Source: Cohnella phaseoli (GTDB lineage: Bacteria > Bacillota > Bacilli > Paenibacillales > Paenibacillaceae). Taken from it: a DNA stretch of 64,000 nt. The position numbers and the translations under genes were made by a program. Positions 1 through 9,733 of the stretch are shown here, one piece after another; the stretch's first letter is position 1, and the number at the start of each line of letters is the position of its first letter. The notes under the pieces were generated by a model. That model ran no database searches and was not told the origin of the DNA. It was given only the letters and a program-made list of their open reading frames with translations. Where the stretch lies: positions 1 through 64,000 of the forward strand of contig NZ_QRDZ01000006.1 of assembly GCF_003386235.1 (NCBI RefSeq), in the 5' to 3' direction.

Positions 1-253
1 CCTTTTTTGAAGAAATGATGGATAACGCGTCATTTCTACAATAAAGGAGCTTTAATGCGTTTGGCTACGAGAAAACAATCATAATATTCCTTATACAGGT
101 AATTATGGAGATCGTTTTTTTCATGTTAGGTTTGATGCATGACTAGTGTATTGTACTACGTTACTGCCTATTGGCAAATGATAGAAACGCTCGATCCCGG
201 ATAATTTATGCAGGAAGATTAAATGAAGACCGGGGATGAGGAAGGGGTCTGAA
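1..253. other. Intergenic region before the ytoI-like gene
   Basis: I see no gene, RNA or convincing terminator here. The DNA is more A+T-rich than the coding sequence that follows. The only clear signal is the purine-rich ribosome binding site at 237-247, just before the start at 254. Confidence 0.6.
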
Positions 254-1597
254 ATGGTCAGAAACGATAATCATCCGAACGAGCTGACGAAGCACGAGCA
301 GCTTCTGCAGCATATTCGCGAGCTGCCGATCGGCACGAAGATTCCGGTTCGCCAGATGGCGAAGGAGCGGGGAGTGTCGGAGGGGACGGCTTACCGTGCC
401 CTGAAGGAGGCCGAGCAGCTCGGTCTCGTCAGCACGAAAGAGCGGATCGGCACCGTCCGTGTAGACAGGAAGAGGCGCGGTCATCCGGAACAGCTCACGT
501 TCGCGGAGGTGCTGGAGATCGTGCAGGGCAGTCTGCTGGGCGGCGAGGAAGGTTTGGACAAGACGCTGCACAAATTCGTCATCGGCGCGATGGAGATCGA
601 CCAGATGGCCGGCTATATCGACGCGGGCAGCCTGCTGATCGTCGGCAACCGGGAAAACGCCCACCGCATTGCGCTGCAGCAGGGAGCGGGCGTTCTGGTC
701 ACCGGAGGATTCGGAACCAGCGAGGAAGTGAGAAGATTGGCCAACGAGAGACGGCTGCCGATTCTCACCTGCCGTCACGATACGTTCACCGTCGCATCGA
801 TGATCAACAGAGCGATGTACGATCAACTGATCAAACGCAAAATTATGATTATCGCCGACCTGATGGAGCCTTCGGCCCGAAACGGTGCGCTGAAGCTGTC
901 GTCCACCGTCGCCGACTTCGTAAAGCTGAGCGAACAGACGGGGAGCAGCCGTTTTCCCGTTACGGACGAGTGGAACCGCGTTGTCGGGATGATTACGTTT
1001 AAGGACGTATCCGGCTCTCCGACGAACCAGACGCTCGATAAGCTGATGACGAGGCGGCCGATGACGGTTACGCTCAATACGCCGGTCGCGTCGGCGGCCC
1101 ATCGGATGGTATCGGAAGGGATCGAGCTGTTGCCCGTCGTGGACAGGCAAAGAAAGCTGGTCGGAGCGATCAATCGGGGCGAGGTGCTGCGGGCGATGCA
1201 GTTCGCCAATCGACCCGCCCACCTGGGCGAGACGTTCGACGCGCTCATGTGGGGCGGCTTCGCGGAGCAACGGGACGAGGAGAACAGGCTGCAGTACGCG
1301 GGATTGGCCACGCCGCAGATGTCGGGTCCGCTCGGCACGATCTCCGAGGGGGTGCTGACGTCGTTAATGCAGCAGGCGGCCAGCCGGGCCGTCGAGGATC
1401 TGCGTAGAAAAGAGTATGTACTGGACAATATGACGACGTACTTCCTGCGCCCCGTTCCAGTGGATGCGAGCATTTCGATCGTTCCGCGGATTATCGAGGC
1501 GAGCAGAAGGTATGTGAAGGTAGAGGTGGAGGCTCTGCTGGACGGCGAGGTGGTCGCCAAAGCGATGCTGGCCGCCCAGACGATCGACCCTTCCTGA
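254..1597 (+). CDS. ytoI: YtoI-like HTH/DRTGG/CBS/hotdog protein
   Basis: A 447-residue cytoplasmic protein of the YtoI type. In order it has an N-terminal winged-helix segment (about 10-65, with 'EGTAYRALKEAEQLG' as recognition region), a DRTGG domain (about 80-185, 'VTGGFGTS'), a CBS pair (about 195-305) and a C-terminal hotdog/thioesterase-like domain (about 320-440). CBS and DRTGG domains usually bind adenine nucleotides, so a ligand-responsive regulator is likely, but the ligand and targets are unknown. I chose the ATG at 254 because AGGAAGGGG lies at proper distance before it; an upstream in-frame ATG at 236 would overlap that site. The gene sits beside ytpI/ytrI/ytrH/dnaE as in Bacillus. 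The family call is firm; the biochemical role is not. Confidence 0.85.
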   Translation: MVRNDNHPNELTKHEQLLQHIRELPIGTKIPVRQMAKERGVSEGTAYRALKEAEQLGLVSTKERIGTVRVDRKRRGHPEQLTFAEVLEIVQGSLLGGEEGLDKTLHKFVIGAMEIDQMAGYIDAGSLLIVGNRENAHRIALQQGAGVLVTGGFGTSEEVRRLANERRLPILTCRHDTFTVASMINRAMYDQLIKRKIMIIADLMEPSARNGALKLSSTVADFVKLSEQTGSSRFPVTDEWNRVVGMITFKDVSGSPTNQTLDKLMTRRPMTVTLNTPVASAAHRMVSEGIELLPVVDRQRKLVGAINRGEVLRAMQFANRPAHLGETFDALMWGGFAEQRDEENRLQYAGLATPQMSGPLGTISEGVLTSLMQQAASRAVEDLRRKEYVLDNMTTYFLRPVPVDASISIVPRIIEASRRYVKVEVEALLDGEVVAKAMLAAQTIDPS

Positions 1598-1605
1598 TCG
1601 CCGGT

Positions 1606-1905
1606 TTACTGGCGCATCAGCCGGGTAAAGTGGGAGTGATTGCGCAGGCCGGCGAACAGGTTGAATAAGCCGAGCAGGAGGAACGCGGCGCCGACTATGA
1701 CTCGTACCGAAGAGCCGGGGAACATGAACATCTGAATGAGGGCGATAAAGATCAGCATCAGCCCCATGCTGATGTTCATTCGGGAGGCGTACAGTCCGCG
1801 AAGGCGTCCGTCGCTCGCGCGGCGGGAACGGAAGCTGTAGAACGCGGAGAAAAAGACCGTTACGACGACCAATATTCCGAATAACCATTGAAGCGCGTTG
1901 ACCAT
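1606..1905 (-). CDS. ytpI: YtpI-like small membrane protein
   Basis: A 99-residue hydrophobic protein with three likely membrane spans (about 5-24, 46-65 and 68-88) and a short basic C-terminus. Size, topology and position next to ytoI and dnaE match the YtpI family, whose function is unknown. It is convergent with the ytoI-like gene, with 8 bases between the stops. An AAGGAG-type site lies about 11 bases before the ATG. The gene upstream on the same strand is ytrI, but 252 bases with repeats lie between them, so it may have its own promoter. Confidence 0.75.
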   Translation of the reverse strand: MVNALQWLFGILVVVTVFFSAFYSFRSRRASDGRLRGLYASRMNISMGLMLIFIALIQMFMFPGSSVRVIVGAAFLLLGLFNLFAGLRNHSHFTRLMRQ

Positions 1906-1951
1906 GACGAAGAAGCAGCTCCTTTTGAACGTTGCGATACCTGCAGAGGTA

Positions 1952-2026
1952 GTTCATAAAGTCAAAGCTTGATCGCGAAGCCGAATCAGGAAGCGGATTC
2001 GTCATCGAAGCTTGAACTTTCTGAAC
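1952..2026. repeat. Dispersed hairpin-forming repeat, copy 1
   Basis: The ends GTTCATAAAGT (1952-1962) and ACTTTCTGAAC (2016-2026) are inverted repeats with 10 of 11 matches. AAGCTT is repeated inside each arm. A clearly related copy lies at 8356-8420, sharing 'GTTCATAAAGTC' at one end and 'CTTGAAC' at the other with similar spacing. It carries no ORF of its own and looks like a small mobile or structured intergenic repeat. Confidence 0.6.
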
Positions 2027-2040
2027 GCGCACTTATATTC

Positions 2041-2090
2041 TAGGGCGTGTATGCAAACCTACTATCCTCGGAGTATACATACACGCCCTA
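2041..2090. repeat. Dispersed hairpin element, copy A
   Basis: A perfect 13-bp inverted repeat (TAGGGCGTGTATG at 2041-2053, its complement at 2078-2090) encloses a loop containing TATCCTCGGAGTAT. A second copy with the same loop lies at 18876-18919, after citZ. The two copies differ in the stem by a compensatory exchange (TGTATG/CATACA here, TGTCTG/CAGACA there), which suggests selection for the fold. There is no T-run after it, so it is not a simple intrinsic terminator. It lies between ytrI and ytpI. Confidence 0.65.
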
Positions 2091-2157
2091 GCATTGTACC
2101 ACAAACGCAGGCTTCTTCCGACATGACTCGCATATGCGCGTACGGCCCGAACTCGGA

Positions 2158-2658
2158 CTATTTTCCGGCCAAATGCTTTTTCGCTTCCACCCATACCTGA
2201 AGCACGCCGTCGACGACAAGCATCGTGCGGATCGTCACATCGTAGTTCTGGCCTTCGATCTGATCGTACACCTTTGTGTTAAGCAGCTTTCTGGCGAAGG
2301 TGGAATCGGTGTTGATCATATAAATGCTGCGGCCAATGAAGATGTCCAGATCCTCCTTTAACCGCTTCTTCAGCTCTTTTTCCGTCAGGATATCGACCGT
2401 CTCCGCATCGTTCGGCTCGTGAATAAAGATGGCCACGATGCTTCGTATGACGTTTTCCTTGCGTACCTGATGCGCCATTTCCAAATCTTTGCGCAGCGAG
2501 TCCGCTTGCTCCTTAAGCTCGTAGTTTTCCAGAATGATCTGGTCGACGATATTGTTTTTGAGGGCGCTGTAGACGGCGCTGCCGACGATCATGCCGCATA
2601 CGAAAAAAGCCATAACCTGCATGAACTTCTGGAACCGGTCGAACGAAGGGATCCGCAC
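2158..2658 (-). CDS. ytrI: Sporulation membrane protein YtrI
   Basis: A 166-residue protein with one N-terminal membrane span (about residues 12-30, 'MQVMAFFVCGMIVGSAVY') followed by a coiled-coil stretch (about 38-65) and a mixed soluble domain. It matches the YtrI family, a membrane protein needed for efficient sporulation in B. subtilis. The start is a GTG at 2658, giving the family-like N-terminus VRIPSFDRF, preceded by GGGGGGTGAT. Longer readings run back into ytrH in another frame. It begins 7 bases after the ytrH stop, so the two form one operon. Confidence 0.8.
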   Translation of the reverse strand: MRIPSFDRFQKFMQVMAFFVCGMIVGSAVYSALKNNIVDQIILENYELKEQADSLRKDLEMAHQVRKENVIRSIVAIFIHEPNDAETVDILTEKELKKRLKEDLDIFIGRSIYMINTDSTFARKLLNTKVYDQIEGQNYDVTIRTMLVVDGVLQVWVEAKKHLAGK

Positions 2659-2665
2659 AGACCGA

Positions 2666-2992
2666 TCACCCCCCGTTGTTATGCAGCCATTGAATAAGCT
2701 CGACGCCCATATGCGCGCCAAGGAAAGCAAACAGGATGTAACCGATCTGCTGCATGGCCGGGGAGAGGTAGCCGACCAGCATGTGAGACTCGATGACCCG
2801 GATCGGATCGATCGTGCCACCGACTGCGGCGACGAGTGCCCATATTTTTAAATTGCTGGCGACCTGCAGCATTTTCTCCTTGGGCGGAGTAAACAGAAAT
2901 ACCGATCCCATTCCCGCGAGCAGCGCTCCTCCGAGCACGACGCCGAAGGCGATGAAGAAGCTGAAAGCCGCTTTCGTGAAAAACTCGTCCAT
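2666..2992 (-). CDS. ytrH: Sporulation membrane protein YtrH
   Basis: A 108-residue integral membrane protein with spans near residues 8-30 and 45-65 and another near the C-terminus ('IGYILFAFLGAHMG'). Sequence style and position match YtrH, which with YtrI is required for normal sporulation in Bacillus. I prefer the ATG at 2992 (MDEFF) over the one at 2998, because the GGGGGG site lies directly against the earlier ATG and at 6 bases from the later one. It is divergent from dnaE, with about 170 bases between the starts. Confidence 0.8.
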   Translation of the reverse strand: MDEFFTKAAFSFFIAFGVVLGGALLAGMGSVFLFTPPKEKMLQVASNLKIWALVAAVGGTIDPIRVIESHMLVGYLSPAMQQIGYILFAFLGAHMGVELIQWLHNNGG

Positions 2993-3163
2993 GTCCATCC
3001 CCCCGACCGCATTCGCCTGGCGGCTTCTGCGGTTGATTGTTCTCTTTCATATCTATGGGACTGGCAGGGGCGCTTATGATACAATAATAAACGGGAATGC
3101 TCGAACGTGTGTTTGGGACACGGGTTTGGGAGAGGAAGAATTTCGGAAAAGAGGGGGATTATC

Positions 3164-6100
3164 ATGTGCGATTTCGTCCACCTTCACGTTCATAGCGAAT
3201 ACAGTCTGCTGGACGGCGCCGCCCGGATCAAGGAGATGGCGGCCAAGGCGGCGGAGCTGGGCATGACCTCGCTGGCTCTGACCGATCACGGCGTCATGTA
3301 CGGGGCCGTACCTTTCTATAAAGCGTGCGTTGAGCGCGGCATCAAGCCGATAATCGGCATGGAGGCCTACATAACTGCAGGCTCAAGGCATGTCAAGCAA
3401 TCGCGCAAGGAGCAGCCGATCTATCATCTGACGCTGCTGGCGCAAAACGAGACGGGCTACCGCAACCTGATGAAGCTGACGACAATCGGGCATCTGGAAG
3501 GGTTCTACTATAGACCTCGCATCGATTATGAGGTGTTGTCGGCTCATTCGGAGGGCGTCATCTGCCTAAGCGGCTGCATGAGCAGCGAACTGTCTAAACG
3601 GCTTGAGGAAGGCGACTACGACGCCGCGAAGGAGCTTGCGCTGCGCTATCGGTCGCTGTTCGGAGAAAACTATTATTTGGAGATTCAGGATCATGGGCTG
3701 CTCGAGCAGAAGAAGATTACCGCAGGAGTGATCCGGCTGTCCGAGGAGCTGGGCATTCCGCTCGTCGCGACCAACGATTCCCACTATATTTGCGAGGAAG
3801 ATCATTCCCTTCAGGACGTGCTGATGTGCATCGGCACGGGCAAGACGATGGACGATCCGGAGCGGTTCAAGATCGCCACCGACCAGTTGTACATGAAGAG
3901 CGGCGAAGAGATGTCCTCGATGTTCCGGCATGTGCCGGAGGCGATCGCCAACACGGTCAGAATCGCCGACAGCTGCTCGCTGGAGCTGGAGTTCGGGCGG
4001 CATATTTTGCCGAAGTTTTTTCCGCTCCCTGAGGGCAGTACGGTAGGGCGGCATTTGGCCGAGCTCTGTGCCGAAGGCTTGCGCGCGCGCTACGAGGGGA
4101 CCGAAGAATGGTCGGACCCGGATTTCCGCACGGCGGCTGCCGAGCGGCTCGACTACGAGCTGCGCGTTATCGGAGAGATGGGGTTTGACGATTATTTCCT
4201 GATCGTATGGGATTTCATTAGGTTCGCGCACGAGCACGGCATCGTGACCGGGCCGGGCCGCGGTTCGTCCGCGGGCAGCCTTGTCGCGTACGTGCTGAAC
4301 ATCACCGATGTCGATCCGCTGAAGTACAAGCTGCTGTTCGAGCGGTTTCTGAACCCCGAGCGGGTGACGATGCCGGATATCGACATCGATTTCAGCGACG
4401 AGCGGCGCGACGAGGTCATCCGCTACGTCGTCGGGAAATACGGAGCGGAGCACGTCGCGCAGATCATTACGTTCGGAACGCTGGCGGCGCGAGCGGCTGT
4501 TCGGGACGTCGGCAGAGTCATGAACCTGCCGTACGGTGACGTCGACAAGGCGGCCAAGCTGATTCCCGGCATGCCGGGAATGTCGATCGAGCGGGCAATG
4601 CGCGAAAGCCCGGATTTCAAGGCGCTGGCGGAAGGGGCGGGCGATGCGAGCCGGCTGATCGCGATGGCGCGCAGAGTGGAAGGGATGCCCCGCCACGCCT
4701 CTACGCATGCGGCGGGCGTCGTGATCTCCTCCGATCCGCTGACCGACTATGTGCCGCTGCAGGAAGGGACGGAAGGGGTACCGCTGACGCAGTATTCGAT
4801 GGAGCATCTTGAGGCGATCGGCCTGCTGAAGATGGATTTCCTCGGGCTGCGGACGCTGTCGATCATCGAGCGGGCGCTGGCGTCGATCCGCGAGCAGACC
4901 GGCCGGGAGCTGCGCTGGCAGGAGGTGACCTACGAGGACCCCGCGACCTACGAGCTGATGGGGCGCGGCGAGACGACGGGCATCTTTCAGCTCGAGTCCA
5001 CCGGCATGCGGCGGGTGCTCAAGGAGATGAAGCCGTCCTCATTCGAGGATATCGTGTCCGCGGTCGCGCTGTACCGCCCCGGCCCGATGGAGTTTATCCC
5101 GCAGTTTATCCGGGCCAAACACGGTCAGGTGGAGGTAGAGTACCCGCACGCCAATTTGCAGGAGATACTTGCCGATACTTACGGCATTATCGTCTATCAG
5201 GAACAGATCATGCAGATCGCTTCGGTCATGGCCGGCTTTTCTCTCGGCGAGGCGGATTTACTGCGTCGCGCAGTTTCGAAAAAGAAACGCGAGGTGCTGG
5301 ACGAGCAGAGGAAGCATTTCGTCTCGGGCAGCTTAAAGCTGGGCTACAACGAGCAGGAGGCGAACGGCGTATACGATCTGATCGTGCGCTTCGCCGATTA
5401 CGGTTTCCCCCGCGCTCACGCTGCCGCCTACGCGGTGCTCGCCTTCCGGACGGCCTATCTGAAAGCCCACTATCCGGTCGCGTTTATGGCGTCGATGCTG
5501 ACGGCCGTCGTCGGCAACCAACGCAAGACTGCGGAGTACGTGGACGAATGCCGCCGTATGGGAATCGCCGTGCTGAAGCCCGACGTCAACGAGAGCGGCG
5601 TGCTGTTCTCGCCGGCGGCGAGCGGGGACGCCATCCGCTTCGGGCTGGCGGGCGTGAAGAACGTCGGCACGCAGGCAATCGAGAGCATCATGCGAGAGCG
5701 GGCCGACAGGCCCTATGAGAGCTTGAGCGATTTTTGCCGCCGTATCGATCCGCGTACCTGCAACAAGCGAGTCATTGAATCGCTTGTGCAGGCGGGAGCG
5801 CTGGAGTCGATGCCGGGCCATCGCGCGCAGCAGCTCGCGGCGCTCGAGCCGACGGTTGCGGCCGCGGCGCAATGGCGCAAGGAGCGGGAGGAGCTGCAGA
5901 TCGAGCTGTTCGATTTCGAGGAGACGCCGAACTGGAACGTGGAGCTGCCTCCCGTTCCGCCCTATTCGCAAACGCAAATGCTAGAGCTTGAGCGGGAGCT
6001 GATGGGATTTTATCTTTCCGGCCATCCGCTTGACGCTTACGACGAGCTGCTGGAAGAGCTGAAGATCGAGCGGCTTGTAGATATCGCCGAGTTGGCGGAC

Positions 6101-6844
6101 GGGGCGACGGCGTTTACGGCGGGAATGATCGTCTCGCTCAAGCCGTTCGTTACGCGCAAAGGCCAAGCGATGGCGTTTCTGGAAATCGAGGATCGGATTA
6201 TGGGAACGGAGCTGGTCGCTTTTCCGTCCGCATGGGCGAAAGCGTCCTCGTTCGTCAAGAAGGGCTCGCTCGTCTTCGTGCGGGCGAAGGTGCAGCATGG
6301 AGATGAAGATTACAAGCTGCTTGCGGACGATATTCTGCCGCTGGATGCTCAGGATTTGAAAGCGCAGGCGGATAGGCTGCGGCGGTTGGGACAACGCTTT
6401 GCCGGAGGCTCCGGCAGAGGCGGCGACCGCGCCGCGCCGCCGGGGGGGCCGTCCGCCAGGGGGCCGGAGGCGGCGAGAGCGGGCCCGACAGCGGCGGGAG
6501 GAACGGTTCGGGCCGGGAATGCGCCGCCATCGTCGCGGTCGCCGAGCGCCGCTCCTGCAGCGTCTCAGGGAGCTGCAGCGCGGCGAGCGGCTGCTGCGTC
6601 GTCGGAAAGCGCCGCGTCGCAGCGCGTCTATATTCTGATCGACGCCGGGCATGAGAAGCCGGCGACGCTGATCCGCCTCAAGCTGCTGCTGAAGGCGCAT
6701 CCCGGCGCTCTCCCGACGATACTCCGCTACGAGCAGGCTCGCCGCACCGTAGCCTTGAGCGACGAATACAGCGTCGATCCTTCGACAGAGCTTGTCGAAC
6801 AGTTGGAGAAGCTTCTTGGTGCGGGCACAGTGAGGGTTAAGTAG
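3164..6844 (+). CDS. dnaE: DNA polymerase III alpha subunit DnaE
   Basis: A 1226-residue replicative polymerase of the DnaE type. The PHP domain opens the protein (HLHVHSEYS, with DHGVMYG later). The C-family catalytic core follows: GPGRGSSAG near residue 362 and the metal-binding PDIDIDFSD near 403. The HhH and OB-fold regions come after (about 800-1075). The start at 3164 is set by GAGGGGG before it; the frame stays open upstream to 3107 without a better site. Residues about 1080-1150 form an unusual Gly/Ala/Pro/Ser/Arg-rich linker before a conserved-looking C-terminal 75 residues beginning RVYILIDAG. It lacks the exonuclease insertion of PolC. Firmicutes such as Bacillus use DnaE together with PolC. 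The gene is divergent from ytrH and followed by an esterase gene. Confidence 0.97.
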   Translation: MCDFVHLHVHSEYSLLDGAARIKEMAAKAAELGMTSLALTDHGVMYGAVPFYKACVERGIKPIIGMEAYITAGSRHVKQSRKEQPIYHLTLLAQNETGYRNLMKLTTIGHLEGFYYRPRIDYEVLSAHSEGVICLSGCMSSELSKRLEEGDYDAAKELALRYRSLFGENYYLEIQDHGLLEQKKITAGVIRLSEELGIPLVATNDSHYICEEDHSLQDVLMCIGTGKTMDDPERFKIATDQLYMKSGEEMSSMFRHVPEAIANTVRIADSCSLELEFGRHILPKFFPLPEGSTVGRHLAELCAEGLRARYEGTEEWSDPDFRTAAAERLDYELRVIGEMGFDDYFLIVWDFIRFAHEHGIVTGPGRGSSAGSLVAYVLNITDVDPLKYKLLFERFLNPERVTMPDIDIDFSDERRDEVIRYVVGKYGAEHVAQIITFGTLAARAAVRDVGRVMNLPYGDVDKAAKLIPGMPGMSIERAMRESPDFKALAEGAGDASRLIAMARRVEGMPRHASTHAAGVVISSDPLTDYVPLQEGTEGVPLTQYSMEHLEAIGLLKMDFLGLRTLSIIERALASIREQTGRELRWQEVTYEDPATYELMGRGETTGIFQLESTGMRRVLKEMKPSSFEDIVSAVALYRPGPMEFIPQFIRAKHGQVEVEYPHANLQEILADTYGIIVYQEQIMQIASVMAGFSLGEADLLRRAVSKKKREVLDEQRKHFVSGSLKLGYNEQEANGVYDLIVRFADYGFPRAHAAAYAVLAFRTAYLKAHYPVAFMASMLTAVVGNQRKTAEYVDECRRMGIAVLKPDVNESGVLFSPAASGDAIRFGLAGVKNVGTQAIESIMRERADRPYESLSDFCRRIDPRTCNKRVIESLVQAGALESMPGHRAQQLAALEPTVAAAAQWRKEREELQIELFDFEETPNWNVELPPVPPYSQTQMLELERELMGFYLSGHPLDAYDELLEELKIERLVDIAELADGATAFTAGMIVSLKPFVTRKGQAMAFLEIEDRIMGTELVAFPSAWAKASSFVKKGSLVFVRAKVQHGDEDYKLLADDILPLDAQDLKAQADRLRRLGQRFAGGSGRGGDRAAPPGGPSARGPEAARAGPTAAGGTVRAGNAPPSSRSPSAAPAASQGAAARRAAAASSESAASQRVYILIDAGHEKPATLIRLKLLLKAHPGALPTILRYEQARRTVALSDEYSVDPSTELVEQLEKLLGAGTVRVK

Positions 6845-6875
6845 TTCAAATTGGCGATAAGAGAGGGAAAATCAA

Positions 6876-7610
6876 ATGGCATTGCTTCAGTGCAATTTCG
6901 TTTCCGAAACGTTGGAGATTTCGGCTTCCATGAACGTGATTATTCCGCAAGGGGAGAAACGCCGTCCGCTTAAGACGCTGTATTTGCTGCACGGCTTGTC
7001 CGACGACCACACGATCTGGTGCCGGAGAACATCGATCGAACGCTATGCGGATGCGTACGGCATCGCCGTCGTTATGCCTGCCGTCAACCGCAGCTTCTAC
7101 GCGGATATGGCGCACGGGGCGAAGTATTGGACGTTCGTCAGCGAGGAGCTGCCACGTTTGGCGCGCTCGTTCTTCCCGTTGTCCGATCGCAGGGAGGACA
7201 ACTTTGCGGCAGGGCTTTCGATGGGCGGGTACGGCGCGCTGAAGCTCGGTCTCTCGCACCCGGATCGCTTCGCGGCCGTGGCCAGTCTGTCCGGAGCCGT
7301 CGACGTCAACCGTCTCGTCGCCGAGGGATTCGGCGGAGACATTAAAAACATCGTCGGAGACACGAATTCGGTAGTGGGCACATCTATCGATCTGTTCGCT
7401 TTGGCGGAGCGGGTTGCGGACCAGTCGGGCTCGCCTTTGCTATATCAGTGCTGCGGCACGGAGGATTTCTTGTACGAAGACAATATCCGCTTCCGCGACC
7501 ACTGCCGCAAGCTCGGGCTTCCGCTTACCTACGAGGAGGAGCCGGGAGACCACGAATGGGGCTACTGGGATCTGAAAATCCAGAAAGTACTAAGCTGGCT
7601 CCCTTTATAG
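6876..7610 (+). CDS. Alpha/beta-hydrolase esterase, esterase D/EstA type
   Basis: A 244-residue cytoplasmic serine esterase of the esterase D / tributyrin esterase family (related to S-formylglutathione hydrolases). Visible features are [10 protein letters not shown] (oxyanion region), the nucleophile motif GLSMGGYG (Ser about 115) and a C-terminal catalytic His in GDHEWGYWD (about 226). No signal peptide is present. It starts 31 bases after dnaE with a purine-rich site GAGAGGGAAA and may be co-transcribed with it. The physiological substrate cannot be told; short acyl esters are usual for the family. Confidence 0.85.
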   Translation: MALLQCNFVSETLEISASMNVIIPQGEKRRPLKTLYLLHGLSDDHTIWCRRTSIERYADAYGIAVVMPAVNRSFYADMAHGAKYWTFVSEELPRLARSFFPLSDRREDNFAAGLSMGGYGALKLGLSHPDRFAAVASLSGAVDVNRLVAEGFGGDIKNIVGDTNSVVGTSIDLFALAERVADQSGSPLLYQCCGTEDFLYEDNIRFRDHCRKLGLPLTYEEEPGDHEWGYWDLKIQKVLSWLPL

Positions 7611-7751
7611 AGGCTGTTCATGACCTAAGAGACTATGCTTGACTCATCTGTTTACAAGTTATGGGTAATTGGATCGTCAAGGCATGACCCGTTCGCACAC
7701 ATGAGCGCCCCCTTGTGATGAGACTTTTTGGTGCGGGTGATGCGCGAAAAT

Positions 7752-8318
7752 GGAGCTGGGGAGCGGCGAATAGGTCCGCGAGACGGTCTTAAGCAGGGCG
7801 CCGGAGCCGGCGAACGTCGAATAAGTCCGCGAGACGGTCTTAAGTGCGCTTCCGGAGCCGGCAAGCGGCGAATAAGTTCGCGAGAGGGTCTTAAGCGCGC
7901 CGCCGGAGCTGGGGAGCGGCGAATAAGTCCGCGAGACGGTCTTAAGCGCGCCGCCGGAGCTGGGGAGCGGCGAATAAGTCCGCAAGACGGTCTTAAGCGC
8001 GCTTCCGGAGCCGGCAAGCGGCGAATAAGTCCGCGAGAGGGTCTTAAGCGCGCCGCCGGAGCTGGGGAGCGGCGAATAAGTCCGCGAGAGGGTCTTAAGC
8101 GACCCGCCGGAGCTGGCGAACGTCGAATAAGTCCACGAGAGGGTCTTAAGCGCGCTTCCGGAGCCGGCGAACGTCGAATAAGTCCGCGAGAGGGTCTTAA
8201 GTGCGCCGCCGGAGCGGGGGAGCGGCGAATAAGTCCGCGAGAGGGTCTTAAGCGCGCCGCCGGAGCCGGCGAACATCGAATAAGTCCGCGAGAGGGTCTT
8301 AAGCGACCAGCCTCGGTG
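7752..8318. repeat. Tandem minisatellite, 51-bp unit, about 11 copies
   Basis: Ten consecutive units begin at 7768 and every 51 bases to 8227, ending at 8277. A partial unit precedes them and a partial unit follows from 8278. Each begins GAATAAGTCCGCGAGA, runs through GGTCTTAAGCGCGC and ends with CGGAGC plus a GGC-rich tail. Units vary at a few columns (for example ACGG/AGGG; GGGGAGCGGC versus GGCGAACGTC), and the tail variants are shuffled along the array. There are no spacers, so it is not CRISPR. Both strands are open by arithmetic only. Confidence 0.9.
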
Positions 8319-8355
8319 CCGAAAATCCGACTTTTTGAACTTATTTTGAACGGTA

Positions 8356-8420
8356 GTTCATAAAGTCCGATTTTGACTGCGCAACAGGCCAGGATGCAGA
8401 TTCCGCATCGAATCTTGAAC
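8356..8420. repeat. Dispersed hairpin-type repeat, copy 2
   Basis: It starts GTTCATAAAGTC and ends ATCTTGAAC, and parallels 1952-2017 (for example AGGATGCAGATTCCGCATCGA here against AGGAAGCGGATTCGTCATCGA there). A shorter relative with inverted GTTCAAAAAGTC / GACTCTTTGAGC arms sits at 17643-17675. The element is intergenic, with no ORF. Confidence 0.55.
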
Positions 8421-8584
8421 TATGCCGGATCTTCCGGTAGACGGCGGCAGCCCGGGCTATGCCCTGAGCAACTATCCGCATCTGCCGCTTCTCGGTTGCT
8501 AGTGTTGCGGAATCTGTGCTATGATTTCCATATTGCCTGTCTTGGTTTTTCATTGAATGCTTAAGAAATTGGGGGTACCGCATC

Positions 8585-8773
8585 ATGTGGACGGTCATCT
8601 ACATCGCACCGACCGCTAAGATCGCCGACAGAATTCAGAAGCGACTTACCGATGAAGGGTTTCTCGTACAAGTACGCCCCATAAACTTAACGAAACCGCA
8701 ATACGAGATATTGGTTCCATCCGGCGAGGTGCGGGAAGTAGAAGAGGTATTAGGCAGCATTTTGCACCTGTAA
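8585..8773 (+). CDS. Conserved small protein, 62 residues
   Basis: A 62-residue soluble protein starting at the ATG at 8585 after AATTGGGGG. The sequence (WTVIYIAPTAKIADRIQKRL..., ILVPSGEVREVEEVLGSILHL) has an alternating beta-alpha-beta-beta-alpha look. This resembles small signal-transducing or DUF2007-like ferredoxin-fold proteins that act on one gene product's regulation, but I do not recognise a named family with certainty. It lies 93 bases before accD in the same direction, with a hairpin between them. Confidence 0.6.
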   Translation: MWTVIYIAPTAKIADRIQKRLTDEGFLVQVRPINLTKPQYEILVPSGEVREVEEVLGSILHL

Positions 8774-8797
8774 TTCAGTACGATACCCATAGAGGTT

Positions 8798-8831
8798 GTT
8801 CGAATGGGCCCGGTTGTCGGGCTTTTCGAAC
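8798..8831 (+). other. Hairpin between the small gene and accD
   Basis: GTTCGAA (8798-8804) pairs with TTCGAAC (8825-8831), with an inner GCCCG/CGGGC stem. There is no T-run after it, so it is more likely a weak attenuator or mRNA-processing hairpin than a full terminator. Confidence 0.5.
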
Positions 8832-8866
8832 GCGGGCCCCGCCATTATCGCTTGTGAGGTGTCGCT

Positions 8867-9733
8867 GTGTTCAAGGATCTATTTCAGAAGAAAAAATACG
8901 CCGTCGTTCCGTCGGAACGCACGAAGAGGGATATTCCCGAAGGGCTGATGAACCGCTGCCCGAAATGCGGTCAAATCCAGCTCAGCAAAGAGTTGGAGAA
9001 GAACTTGAAAGTGTGCTCCGGCTGCGGACATCACTATCGGTTAAACGCCTGGGAGCGCATCGCGATGACGCTCGATGAGGGGCGTCTTTTTGAGATTGAT
9101 GAGAATCTGATCTCCGAGGATCCGCTGAACTTCCCGGGTTATGCGTCCAAGCTGGAGCAGCAGAAGGCGAACTCCGGATTAAAGGATGCGATCATTACCG
9201 GTGAAGGCGAGATCGGAGGCTTCCCCGTTGTAATCGGCGTTATGAGCTTCGATTTTTTCAGCGGAAGCATGGGCTCCGTCGTTGGCGAGAAAGTGACGCG
9301 CGCCATCGAGAGAGCTACGGAGAAGAAGCTGCCGCTTATTTTCTTTTCCACCTCGGGCGGCGCACGGATGCAGGAGAGCATTCTCAGTCTGATGCAGATG
9401 GCCAAGACAAGCGCAGCGCTTGCCAAGTTCCAGGGACAGGGCGGATTGTTCATCTCGGTGTTCACCGATCCGACGCTGGGCGGCGTGTCCGCAAGCTTTG
9501 CCAGTCTCGGCGACTACAACTTCGCCGAACCCGGAGCGATCGTCGGTTTCGCCGGCCGCATCGTTATCGAGCAGACGATTCGCCAGAAGCTGCCGGACAA
9601 CTTCCAGACCGCGGAGTTCAACCTGAAGCATGGACAATTGGATAAGGTTGTTCCCCGCAAGGAAATGAAAGCCATTCTGACCAAACTGCTAGATATGCAC
9701 GCGTGGAAAGGAGAGCCGGCCGATGTCAAGTGA
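8867..9733 (+). CDS. accD: Acetyl-CoA carboxylase carboxyltransferase subunit beta
   Basis: A 288-residue beta subunit of the carboxyltransferase that moves CO2 from biotin-BCCP to acetyl-CoA, giving malonyl-CoA, the first step of fatty-acid synthesis. The N-terminal zinc ribbon is visible as Cys31, Cys34, Cys50 and Cys53 (RCPKCG, VCSGCG). The crotonase-fold core follows ([37 protein letters not shown]). The start is a GTG at 8867 after GTGAGGTG. The last 11 bases overlap accA, indicating translational coupling of the two subunits of the alpha2-beta2 enzyme. It is full length. Confidence 0.97.
   Translation: MFKDLFQKKKYAVVPSERTKRDIPEGLMNRCPKCGQIQLSKELEKNLKVCSGCGHHYRLNAWERIAMTLDEGRLFEIDENLISEDPLNFPGYASKLEQQKANSGLKDAIITGEGEIGGFPVVIGVMSFDFFSGSMGSVVGEKVTRAIERATEKKLPLIFFSTSGGARMQESILSLMQMAKTSAALAKFQGQGGLFISVFTDPTLGGVSASFASLGDYNFAEPGAIVGFAGRIVIEQTIRQKLPDNFQTAEFNLKHGQLDKVVPRKEMKAILTKLLDMHAWKGEPADVK

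Larger units (their letters stand above)
7611..8584. other. Long non-coding gap holding a 51-bp minisatellite
   Basis: About 970 bases separate the esterase from the 62-residue gene. I see no real gene: the open frames on both strands exist only because the repeat unit is 51 bp (17 codons) with no stops. The region holds the tandem array (7752-8318), a dispersed repeat (8356-8420), and a purine-rich site just before the ATG at 8585. Confidence 0.8.

Noticed and set aside
1..253. Riboswitch or tRNA at the left edge
   Set aside because: No cloverleaf or conserved riboswitch core is recognisable.
3107..3163. Upstream extension of dnaE
   Set aside because: The family start [11 protein letters not shown] at 3164 has a strong ribosome binding site; the extension has none.
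7752..8318. CRISPR array
   Set aside because: The units are contiguous with no unique spacers, and no cas genes are in the window.
7677..8363. Two repetitive open frames through the 51-bp array on opposite strands
   Set aside because: The unit is a multiple of three without stops, so frames open by arithmetic. No start site with a ribosome binding site is seen.
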